From Azolla caroliniana (Eukaryota; Polypodiophyta): a stretch of DNA of 64,000 bases. Shown one piece after another: positions 42,068 through 52,299 of the stretch (position 1 is the stretch's first letter; every line of letters begins with the position of its first letter). The translations under genes and the position numbers were made by a program. The stretch lies in assembly GCA_043228905.1 (NCBI GenBank), contig JBHGNT010000004.1, forward strand, positions 5,208,001-5,272,000. The letters run 5' to 3'. The notes beneath the pieces were generated by a model, which saw only the letters and a program-made list of their open reading frames with translations, had not been told where the DNA came from and searched no databases.

Positions 42068-45000
42068 ATGGATAGAGGTATGGCTAGTTCGCTTCCAACC
42101 GAGAAGCGTGACAGAAGTAATTATGCATCTTGGTCGTACAAGATGCACCAGTACCTGCTCGAACATGGATATTGGAGCTATGTCGATGGAGCGAATGATG
42201 CAACACCTGAATCGACATACACAGACTTCCCGGCCTGGGAATAGTCGGTGAGCAGAGTTCTCTACTGCTTCGCGTCCTGTGTGAGCGAACAACTCTTGAG
42301 CTACATTCGGGATGCAAGAATGCCAAAGGATGCTTAGGGAAATCTGAAAAAGATTTTCGCCACAAGCACCACAACCAGGAAGCTCCAACTCCGATAGGAG
42401 TTGAGCAATGTGCATCAACACAACATGACGGTGTCTGACTACACCACCAAGATAAAGGATATCTGCGACTCCCTCACCTCCATCGATGTGAACATTGAGG
42501 AGGGCGAAATGGTGCAGATATGCCTCGGAGGATTGGCGTTGAAGTTCGGAGCATTCTGAACTGCTATTTGTACAAGGGAGAATACGTCGTTGTTTTTCGA
42601 CTTGCAGTCAATGCTCCTTTTAAGCACGCCGATAGCAAGATGTTGTACATGGAGGGAGATAGGCCCCGTGGTCGTGGCGGACAAGGCGAGTTGGCGCGCA
42701 ATGGAGGCGGCCGACGGGAGCAAGGGAGAAGGCATCGTGGTGATGTCGACAACAATTCCGAACCCTCCGGAAGCATGGGGAGTCAAGGAGCCGACGAGAA
42801 CAGACAAGGGAAACACGCCGCGGAATGTTGGTATTGTGGCAAGAAAGGTCACAAGGAGAGCGAGTGCTAGAAAAAGTGCGTCGATTTGGAGAAAACCGCA
42901 TCCAGATCTGGATCGACCGAATAAGGAAATCGGCAGCGGTCGCACCATGCCGAAGGATCCGAAAAAGTCGGAAAGGGTGCAGCCTTCGTGACAAGACACA
43001 AAGTGAACTCGATGAAGGAGACCACCCCAAAATCGAACAAAGTGTGGTACGTTGACTCCGGAGTGTCAAACCATATGACGAGCCATAAAGAGTGGTTCTC
43101 ATATCTGGAAAAACCGGAACAACTGGGAGTAGTCGCAATAGGAGACGACACTCCGCATCCGATTGTACATGTCGGTGAAGTTCCCCTCAGCCACGTCAGG
43201 CAAAAAGGGAAGCTAATGAACGTGTTACACGTCTCGACAATAACAAAGAATCCAGTCTCAGTCGGACAGATCGTCGACCAAGGGATGCAAGTCTAGTTTA
43301 CGTATCTCGGGTACTTCATCGAGGAAGAAGGCCAAGTTATTGCGCAAGGGCGCAGAGATGGGAGGATGTTCATCCTCGACACTGATGACGTAGGCACCAC
43401 CATGTTCGCGAAAGGACAAAAAGTCGAGTCGGATATTGACTTGTGGCATAAGTGGATAGGCCACATCAACTACCAAAGGCTTCAGGACCTGCAATCGAAA
43501 CAAGTTGTGTTCGAATTGCCGAAATTCAGTGGTCAAAAGGCCCAAATTTGTGAAGCCTGCCAGCTGGGAAGCAACACCAACTTCCTTTCCCCAACGAGCG
43601 TAATCGGAGCTGAAATAAGCTCAACTTGATACATTCAGATGTATGGGGACCAGCACAGAACGTGGGTCTTGGCGGGAGTTGATATTTCGTCTCCTTCATC
43701 GACGACTACACCCAGCACACATGGATCTACCTCATCGAAAAGAAGAGTGAAGTCTTTGACTGTTTCCGAAACCTCAAAAATCTTGTCGAAAGGGAGACAG
43801 GGAGGAAGATCAAGTGCCTACGGTCGGATGGCAGAAAAGAGTACTTTTCCAGCCAATTCAACAGTTATCTGCAACAAATGGGAATTCGGCGCGAATTCAA
43901 TTGTAGGTATACGCCGGAGCAAAACGGCGTAGCCGAAAGGAAGAATCGGTCAGTTGTGGAAGCGGCGCAGGCAATGCTTGAAGAAAAGAGCATGCCCAAG
44001 TCCTATTGGGCCAAAGCAGTCCGAACCGCGGTCTACATCCAGAATCGGATCGGAGAAAAAATGTCGGCACATGAGTTGTATTTCGGAAGGAAGCCGAATC
44101 TACGACACTTGAGGGTTTTCGGTAGCATCGCCTATGTCCATGTGCCAAAGGAGAAGCGGAGGAAGCTAAACACGAAAGCCGAGAAGTGTATCTTGGTCGG
44201 TTACTCAAATGAACAGAAGGGTTATAAGTGTTATAATCCCCAAACCAAATAAGCTCGCATAAGTCACGATGTTGTGTTCGATGAGTTCGCGTCTTGGTAT
44301 TTGCCTCCGATTTCGGACCCCAACTCCAATCCGAGTTCTAAAGATGAGGTCAGTGAGGCTGAGATGCCCCCTGATGAGCGCGAACTCGAAACTCTTGAAG
44401 AGAGTCCAATCTCATTTCGGCTAAGTGGACCAAATGAGCGACTATGTCGGGTTGACCAGTCAGATGAAGAGTCAGCGAGTAGTGGAGACTCGGTCGTGCA
44501 TTCCGCGCGTAGGAAGCCTAAGAGATGGCTTACGCGCAAAGAAAAGGGAAATAAGAAGATGCCGATGTACGGCACGGATAGGGACGAGTCAGATCGACGC
44601 GAATCCGATTCCGAAAAGAGCGATGACGAGCCTTCAAGAGCAAAGCCCGCGTCAGCCAAAACGGCCTTAACATCGGCTAATGAGCAATTATGCCGATCTA
44701 CCCGCCAAAAGAACCCTGTTATGCTGTTCGGATACAACGAGTACATGGCGCATCACTATGCGTACATGACAAGTGTAGTGGAAGTGCGTGAGCCGGAGAG
44801 CTACGCAGAAGTGGCAAAGGACGCAAATTGGCGTGCCGCCATGGAGGAAGAGATGAACGCACTTGCAGAGAATGAAACTGGGACCTAGTTGACACCCCCA
44901 AGGGTGTAAAGCCGATTGGATGCAGGTGGGTGTACAAGGTGAAGTACAACACCGACGGCTCGTTCAACCGATACAAGGCCCGATTATTAGCAAAAGGCTA

Positions 45001-46673
45001 CGCACAGCAACACGGCATCGATTACGATGAGACGTTTGCGCCAGTCGCGAAGATGACGACAGTCCGTGTTTTTCTTGCGGTAGCTACGGCGAAGGGGTGG
45101 CACTTACATTAGATGGATGTAAAGAATGTGTTCCTGCAAGGCAAGCTTGAGGAACAAGTGTACATGGTACATCCCCCTGGATTTCACTCCGGAACGAACA
45201 CTTCGGCGGTATGCCGGTTGAAGAAGTCCCTTTACGGACTAAAGCAAGCCCCGCGTGCCTAGAACGTGAAGATCACGCATTGCTTGCGTCGGATGTGATT
45301 TGCGACATCCAAATCAGACTCTTCATTGTTCGCCTAGCAAGGTCGACTTGGGCCGGTTAGTAATTTACTTTATGTTGATGACTTGGTCATCGTCGGCGTC
45401 GACTTAAGTGAAATTGACCGCATAAAGCTCCAGGTTGCGGCATCATTTGATATGAAGGACCTGGGGGACCTTCATTACTTTCTCGAGATCGAAGTGATCC
45501 GAACCCCCGAAGGCATACTGATCAGCCAACGACATTACATGTTGACTATGCTCTTCAAGTTCGGGATGACAAACTGTAAGTTCGTCTCAACTCCTCTGGA
45601 CAAAACTGTGAAGCTTCACCCCGACTCCGGAAAGGTCTGCAACCCAAAAAGGTTCCGACAGATTGTCAGAAGCCTCGTATACTTGACTGTCACCCGGCCG
45701 AACCTCAGTTACTCGGTCAGCTTGATTAGTCAATACATGGCGCGGCCAACCGAGGAGCACCTTCAGTGCGTGCAACGCATACTCAGGTACGTCAGTGGCA
45801 CTAAGGACCGGGGGCTACTATATCGGACCGGTATTGCCGCGCAACTAGTCGGCTATACGGATGCCGACTGGGCCAGAAACGCTGGCGATCGCCAATCCAC
45901 ATCCGGATTCGCGTTCTCCCTTGGGAGCGCCACGATCGCGTGGAGTAGCAAGAAGCAGCCGATAGTTGCACTGTCGAGCACAAAGGCCGAGTATCGAGGA
46001 GCGGTTGTCGCAACATGCGAAGCCATATGGCTGAAGCGGCTACTTAAGGATCTGCAGGTGGAGGTGTCCGGTCCGACGAAGATCTACTACAACAACCTCA
46101 GCAGCATCCAACTTGCAAAGAACCTCGTCTTCCACGCCCGGACTGAGCACATTGAGGTGCACTATCACTTTGTCTACGAGCGTGTCCTCTCTGGTGAAGT
46201 CAAACTTCAGTATGTTCCGACGGAGCGGCAGAACGCCAACATCTTCACCAAGCCCCTTGGTCTAGACAAAGTTGTGGCAATTCTCGGTTGTGCTTGGGTT
46301 GCGGCCCCTCGACGTGCCGAACTTGAGGGGGAGAAAAGTCCCGCATGACCATGGAAAGGAGCATGAAAGGAATGGAAGTGACCTCGACACCAAATCAGAT
46401 GACGAATTCGATTTAGTATCGGTTGAAGAAGCCGAAGGTAAATCCACGGAAGAGTCTGAAAGCGGACGAGAGGGCAGCAGCCGAAAGAAAGATCCGGAGC
46501 CAGCCAAGCATGGGGGAGATGAAGCCAACAAGGGCGAGGAGGCCAAGATTGAGGACGAATTGGAGACAGCCAATTCGGACAAAAGCGGAGATGAATCAGA
46601 GGCAGCTGATTCGGCTCGGATGTTTGATTTGGAGACGCCGAATCAACTGAAGGCCAAGCGGAAGAAAGGGTAG
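42068..46673 (+). pseudogene. C2 gag-pol remnant with acidic C-terminal extension
   Basis: Gag starts MDRGMASSLPTEKRDRSNYA and is cut by stops (first TAG at 42242-42244). The CCHC knuckle CWYCGKKGHKESEC is near 42827, and protease is WYVDSGVSNH near 43047. Integrase shows AERKNRSVVEAA near 43930 and ILVGYSNEQKGYKCYNP near 44190. A long acidic linker precedes RT (YVDDLVIVG near 45373) and RNase H (STKAEYRGAVVA, AKNLVFHARTEHIEVHYHF). Near 46300 the usual copia end (DVPNLRG) lies in another frame. That frame continues open for about 115 more residues rich in Glu, Asp, Lys and Ser to 46673. Several stops make the element defective. Confidence 0.8.
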
Positions 46674-46852
46674 CAAAAGAGGCGCCAACACCGTGATAGC
46701 AAGGGAGCTGGAAAAGGCCGCACGAGCAGACAAGCCGACCGTAAGGGTTGAGGCGCGCGGAATCGAACGGGTCGAGGAGCGCGAGCAAGGCGTGAAGTCA
46801 AGAGAAACCGGAGTGAAGGACCGGAAGAGCCTCAAGTTGAGCTTGAGGGGGG

Positions 46853-47242
46853 TCTTGAGATACAAGCTCAACATTGGCTGGATCGGTGCGTAAATCAGTG
46901 CGTAAACCGGTGCGCAACAAGAGGCCGGATCGGTGCGGAAACTGGGAGGCCGTTGAACAGCTATTCCGTGAGGGAATATATTTGGGAGTTAGTGTAGGAG
47001 CTCAGTTATGGGCATTGAAATACGTGTCAATACTTCTTTCAGTCCGTATGGACTTGTATAAAAGTGCTCTTTGAGCACATCCTATGTACAAAGTTTACAT
47101 ATTATTCGAATTTAGTTTTTTCTGTGTGTTAATCCCCTCTCTGTCTCTCCCGCGTACATCGTGTCTTAAGCTCTCAATTAAACCTGTGTCTTCCCTATTG
47201 GTATTCTGTGTTTCATATAGCTTCCGCACGTAACATTTCACA
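46853..47242 (+). repeat. 3' LTR of C2
   Basis: 390 bp, twin of 29083-29472. Its first bases have mutated to TCTTGAG. CAGCC follows (47243-47247). Confidence 0.85.
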
Positions 47243-48018
47243 CAGCCATAGCAATTTCTTCGGCCGGTCCTGGATTATGTGCATCCCTAGTATCTGTCTC
47301 GCCGGACCCAAATCTTTCATTGAGAAAGTATGGTTTAAGGCCTTCTTTAGATTTCCGATTTTGGCCCGATCTGGTTTGACGATCAACATGTCATCAACAT
47401 ACATTAGGAGTATCAGGAAGTCACCTCCATCAAATTTCTTCACGAACACGCACTGCTCGGCTTGCGTCTTGTGGTACCCTTGGTCGATCATGAAGGAGTC
47501 GAACTTCTGGGACCATTGCCATGGAGCTTTCTTCAATCCGTATAAGGTCTTCTTCAACCGGCACACCAAGTGCTCCTTCCCTTTCTTCTCAAATCCTTCC
47601 GGTTGCTACATGTAGATCTCTTCTTCGAGGTCGTCATGTAGGAATGTCGTCTTGACGTCCAGTTGCTCTACCCCAAGGTCCATGCTTGCCACTATGCTCA
47701 ACACCGTCCGGATGGATGTAATCTTTACTACCGGGGCAAAGATCTCGTCGAAATCCACTCCTTTCTTCTGTTGAAAACCCTTCACCACGATCGAGGCCTT
47801 GTACCTCGGTGGATTTCCGGCGTCTCCCAGTTTCAGCTTGTACACCCACTTGTTCCGAAGTGCCCTCTTTCCTTTCGGCAACTCCATCAATTCATATGTG
47901 TGGTTCTCATGTAGGGAATCCATCTCGTCCTGCATGGCACTCAACCACTTGTGGGTGTGGGTGTCTTTTTTTGCTTCTTCGAAGCTTTCCGACTCCCCCT
48001 CATCAGTCAACAATACGT
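47243..48018 (-). pseudogene. C3 pol, RT portion
   Basis: On the minus strand this encodes NVLLTDEGESESFEEAKKD, MQDEMDSLHENHTYELMELP, WVYKLKLGDAGNPPRYKASI, LDVKTTFLHDDLEEEIYM and, after a stop, VCRLKKTLYGLKKAPWQW with the catalytic MYVDD. It ends SMKDLGPARQILGMHII at the C2 insertion. The right edge is the B2 target ACGT (48015-48018). Across B2 the protein resumes as PDAEHV, collinear with C1 PEPEHV. Confidence 0.82.
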
Positions 48019-48735
48019 TGTCGGGGTTGCTACGCCCTTGCGTATAGAAAGGAGGAGGGACCACGGGGGTCTCGAACCGAAGAGCAAGAGAGAGAGGAGT
48101 AAGAGAGAGAGACCCGATTACACAGAACCGAAGATCCGATTGCGCAGAACCGACGATTGCACAGGGACACGGCCCAACAAACAGAGATCACAAATAGACG
48201 CCGACGCAGATGGACGCAACAACGAGAGATATGTGCTTATGAATGCAAGAAAATAACAGACTAAAGTATTACAACCCACGGTGGGGCACAAAATAGATAC
48301 TAACGAAAACGAACAGGGCGGCGAACAGCTGCCGACCCCTGTATGTCGCGACGCACAGAAAGGGAAAACAGGTCGGAGGTGCTGCAGGACGCACTCGGGG
48401 CGTTCCACGGAACAGCGCAAGCCTCCTCGAAACCTGCACAGGTACGCGATGGAGCAGAAGACAGAGAGAGCAGGAGTGAGAGAGAAGCTCCGAAATCGGT
48501 TCGGCAGCACTTCGTCCTCTCCGCGGGAGATACCCCACTTCTATTCTTCCTCTTCCTTTTATAGCCCGTCAAGAGGCCGTTTGGCATTAACTGCATACCA
48601 ACCGAATCTACCCACCTAGGATCCTCGTATGTACCTACTTCGTCCTTAGGTACTTCTTGGCGCGCGTGTGTGTGTAGAGCCGTTTCCCACGCCTTGTTCC
48701 TCCGATTCCTCTTGTGGGCGGTTTTCTTCACGACA
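48019..48735 (-). repeat. 3' LTR of B2
   Basis: 717 bp, same termini as B1. The polypurine tract is at 48736-48747. Confidence 0.95.
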
Positions 48736-48807
48736 TCCGCCCCCACCTAACCGCGCATCCACCGGCATGCGCCAAATTAAGTTGGCACGGAGAAAACCGG
48801 CCCGCCT

Positions 48808-51800
48808 TTACTCTTCGCCTGCCGGCCCTTCCTCGGCCTCGGATCGGTCGTCGCTGCTGTCCAGGAGAATCGGGTCGGGTTCGTCGTCGTGCCGCTTCTT
48901 GAAAGCTTTGATCCTCTTCCCGGCCACGGGTATCGCTATTCTCGTACCGTCGAGTTCCGCCAGATGATACGTCCCGTTGTCGTTGGCGCTCTGTACCGTG
49001 TACGGCCCGAACCATCTCCGTGCGAACTTCCTTGTTGCTCGGTGCTGGTTGTCGAGGCTGCTGTCGTAGACGAGCACCCAGTCACCTTCGTCGATTTTCT
49101 TCGGTCGTAGCCGGTGCGTTCGGTCGAACCGGGCTTTGTTCTTTGTCCTCGCCACCCGGAGCTTCTCCGTAGCCAGTGCCACGTCCTCCGGTCTCCGCTC
49201 GAGCTGTCGTATACGTGCGGCCAACAACTCCTCCCGGCTCATCTCGTCCCTCCAGTCGACCGTTGCCCACGAGGAGATCGTCCGTTCAATCGGCATGATC
49301 GGCTTCTGGCCGAACATGAGCTCCGTCGGCATGTACCCGGTTACCGAACTGTGCGTGGTCCGGTCTGCCCACAAAGCATAAGGTAGCAGCTGCGGCCAGT
49401 TACCGACTCGGCCTCCGCATGCCCGAATCAACGCCTTGACGATCGGTCCGTGTCCGCGCTCCACCTTTCCATTCGCCTCCGGATTGTACGCAGTGGTGAG
49501 CGAGAGCTTGACTCCAAGCCGGTCGAACAGCTCCGCGGCCTCTTCGGCGTCCAACTCCCCTCGGTCAGCCACGATCTTCCCGACGCACCCGTACCGGCAT
49601 ATCACGTCCTCGACTAGGAACCGACACACGGCCGCGGTCGTCTTGTTCTGAAGGGCTCGGCCTTCCACCTGGTTCGTCAGGTCTTCCCGCGCTAGGACCA
49701 GATACCGCATCTGTCCTACCCCCATCGGCATCGTCACCAGATCTACCATCCATTTGAAGTGGATAGTCGGAGGGTACGTAGGGTGAAGCCCGTCCCGGTG
49801 TCGGACTATCGAGTGCATCTGACAACTCTCGCAAGTTGACACGAACCGATGCACGTCCCGGTACAATCCCGGCCACCAGTACTTCCCCTTCAGCTTCTCA
49901 AACGTCGCCCATGTTCCACGGTGTCCAGCCCAAGGGCTGTCGTGGTAGGCCGCCAGTAGCTCCTCCTGTACTTCCTTCATCGCCACCACCCGGAGCGGGA
50001 CGCCGTCCCTCTTCTTCGGGTGCTTCCATAGATGCCCATCTCGGAGAAAGAATCGATATGCTTTCTTCCGGATCCGGTTGGCCTCGTCCTTCGTCCATGA
50101 CGCATCGGGCGTCATTGTCTTCAAAAACCCGCCGATCTGCAGCCACTCCCCGTCGTACTTGCTCGCGTCGAACTCGTTAAGCGCCGGAGTGCTCATCCCG
50201 TCGGTCGTTATGTATGCCGCCTCGAAGAAATCCACGCCGACTTCTTCGTCTTCCGAAACCATGCCGCCCTCGTCGTCGAACCTCGCCCTCGAAAGCATGT
50301 CGGCCATGGCGTTGTCTTTCCCGGAAAGGTGTCGTATTTCCGGGTCCAGGGACTTGATGTACGCTATCCACCTGAGCATCGCCAGGTCCGGAGTCGCGCA
50401 TCCGGAAACCATTCCGAGAATCGGCAGGCAATCCGTCTCGATGATCACTTCTGTCCCTATCAGGTAGTCTTTGTCGGCCTTAACCGCCGAAACAATACCC
50501 CAGAGTTCGCGTTTAACCTGGGCGTATCCTCGCTGCCGTTCACTGAGGACTTTCGCGCCGAATCGGATCGGAAACCGATTGCCGTCCTCGTCTTCCTGGT
50601 TCACGACCCATCCGATCCCGGTCGGACTGGTATCCACCGTTATGAATACCGGGGTACCCTTCCCGTATACCGCCTTCCGGAGTGCCGGTGCCGCTGCAAG
50701 GGCCTCTTTCAGCTTCCGGACCGATTCCGCGTGCTCGTCTAGCCATTCGAACCTTCGTCCCTTTTTCAGCAACCCGTACAGTGGCTCCGCGACGTGTGCG
50801 TAATGCGGGATCCACATGTGGTAGAACGCGCATGCCCCCAGGAATCTCCGTACTTCCGTGACCGAGCTGCAGTCGGGCTTCATCGCGGAGATGGCTTCTA
50901 CCTTTGCCGGAGACGGTTTCCGGCCATATGGTCCGCACAGGTGTCCGACCACCATGATTTCTGACTGCCCGAAGGCCGACTTCTCCCCGGAGAAGGTGAG
51001 TCTCGCATCCTCTAGCCTTTGCAGCACCTTCTCGCAGTCGTCGATGTGCGTCGCCACGAATCGCCGGCATCCGTCCGGCCCGATCGTCTCGTCCTTTTCT
51101 TCCACCGGGCATCCCTTGATCGGGATGTCGTCCAGAAACGGCATGGTGATGTCCGGGATACAGTCCCTCAGAACCTTGTTCATCGCATTCACCATGTGGG
51201 CCACCGAGTTGGTCCCTCCTTGCGGCAGTGTACACATCCGAACTAGGCCGAGGGGAGTTCGCATCGTCGTAATGTCTCTGCTCTCCACGGCTAGCTGGAA
51301 CTGGTCGTACCCTGAGTATAGATCCCCGACCGAGTAAATTGACCTTCCGGCGAAGGCCTCCGCGAACTCGTCTATGGTCGGTCCGATCCCTGCGTTCCGA
51401 ATGGTCACTCGATTGACCGGCTGCAGGTCCTGGATGAAGCGCAGCGAACCGTTTTTCTTCGGTACGGTAAACCATCGATTCGAATATGGGGCGCTCGACG
51501 GCTCGAGAATTCCCATATCAACTTTCTGCCTCAGCAGCTCCATCAACTTCGGGATGTGAGCTCTCGGAACCGGGATTGGCTTGAGATTCCATGGTACATG
51601 CGGTACCGTGAATATCACCATCGGCTCCACGATCGTCGGGTCAACGCACCCGATTTCCTCCGGCGAGAATGCGAAGGCTTTCCCGTGCCTTCCGAGCATT
51701 CTCCGAAACCGGTCTTCCTCCGCCGGCAGTAGGAACCCGCCCCCACCGATTTTGAGCTCTCGGAGCGTCTCGTCAGTGAAGGTGTGCCCTATGCAGGCCG

Positions 51801-52299
51801 GATCTCGTAGACTAGGGTCCGATGCAACCCCTTTGATTCTCGACGCGCTGTCCTCCGGTAAGGGTGCCGCTACTGGCCTTACCTTCCGGTCCACAGTCTT
51901 GTACTTGGTGTTTACGTGGGCCGTCCGAACTGACTCGAGCCCTCGACCGAAGTCCGCGATGACTTCGTACATCTCCTCGGAACACACCGGTATCGTCCGG
52001 TCTTCGTTAAGGCCTTCTTCGACTACCTTTCCCAGCATTCCCAAGGTGTCGTCGAATGAGACCGCCTCCACGGCTCCGTTGATTTCCTCGTCCGGGCCGA
52101 GAACTCCGCACGCTCGAAGTCTCGCCTCCGTCTTTGTTTTCTCTCGGCCGGCGATGCCGACCATCGCACACGCTCCGCTGTCGGAGAACAAAAATTCCCT
52201 ACCTATGGTACAAGGTTTCTTCGGTTTTATCGTACAGGTGTGGGGTTTTCCCGGGGTGTCCGGACTGTCGCGGCCCCACGCCTTGGCAGCCCTCTCTAA
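48808..52299 (-). CDS. B2 pol: reverse transcriptase, RNase H, integrase
   Basis: It is identical to B1 pol in the residues I compared, except for Trp at position 761 (RGTWATFEKLK), matching A2. The frame is -1 relative to gag-protease and enters at GGATTTTTAG (52296-52305). All catalytic residues are present: FLDD in RT, the RNase H acids, HHCC and the D-D-E set in integrase, with a GPY/F block and a short C-terminal tail rich in Asp and Glu. It ends 72 bp before the 3' LTR. Confidence 0.94.
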   Translation of the reverse strand, partial: LERAAKAWGRDSPDTPGKPHTCTIKPKKPCTIGREFLFSDSGACAMVGIAGREKTKTEARLRACGVLGPDEEINGAVEAVSFDDTLGMLGKVVEEGLNEDRTIPVCSEEMYEVIADFGRGLESVRTAHVNTKYKTVDRKVRPVAAPLPEDSASRIKGVASDPSLRDPACIGHTFTDETLRELKIGGGGFLLPAEEDRFRRMLGRHGKAFAFSPEEIGCVDPTIVEPMVIFTVPHVPWNLKPIPVPRAHIPKLMELLRQKVDMGILEPSSAPYSNRWFTVPKKNGSLRFIQDLQPVNRVTIRNAGIGPTIDEFAEAFAGRSIYSVGDLYSGYDQFQLAVESRDITTMRTPLGLVRMCTLPQGGTNSVAHMVNAMNKVLRDCIPDITMPFLDDIPIKGCPVEEKDETIGPDGCRRFVATHIDDCEKVLQRLEDARLTFSGEKSAFGQSEIMVVGHLCGPYGRKPSPAKVEAISAMKPDCSSVTEVRRFLGACAFYHMWIPHYAHVAEPLYGLLKKGRRFEWLDEHAESVRKLKEALAAAPALRKAVYGKGTPVFITVDTSPTGIGWVVNQEDEDGNRFPIRFGAKVLSERQRGYAQVKRELWGIVSAVKADKDYLIGTEVIIETDCLPILGMVSGCATPDLAMLRWIAYIKSLDPEIRHLSGKDNAMADMLSRARFDDEGGMVSEDEEVGVDFFEAAYITTDGMSTPALNEFDASKYDGEWLQIGGFLKTMTPDASWTKDEANRIRKKAYRFFLRDGHLWKHPKKRDGVPLRVVAMKEVQEELLAAYHDSPWAGHRGTWATFEKLKGKYWWPGLYRDVHRFVSTCESCQMHSIVRHRDGLHPTYPPTIHFKWMVDLVTMPMGVGQMRYLVLAREDLTNQVEGRALQNKTTAAVCRFLVEDVICRYGCVGKIVADRGELDAEEAAELFDRLGVKLSLTTAYNPEANGKVERGHGPIVKALIRACGGRVGNWPQLLPYALWADRTTHSSVTGYMPTELMFGQKPIMPIERTISSWATVDWRDEMSREELLAARIRQLERRPEDVALATEKLRVARTKNKARFDRTHRLRPKKIDEGDWVLVYDSSLDNQHRATRKFARRWFGPYTVQSANDNGTYHLAELDGTRIAIPVAGKRIKAFKKRHDDEPDPILLDSSDDRSEAEEGPAGEE

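Larger units (their letters stand above)
29083..47242 (+). mobile_element. Copia element C2, host of C1
   Basis: LTRs of 390 bp at 29083-29472 and 46853-47242 are flanked by a perfect 5-bp duplication CAGCC (29078-29082, 47243-47247). The primer site TGGTATCAGAGC follows the 5' LTR directly. C1 lies 27 bp into the leader. The LTRs differ at about 33 positions (roughly 8%), so the copy is moderately old. The coding region has several stops. It lies in RNase H/RT sequence of C3 in the opposite orientation. Confidence 0.88.
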
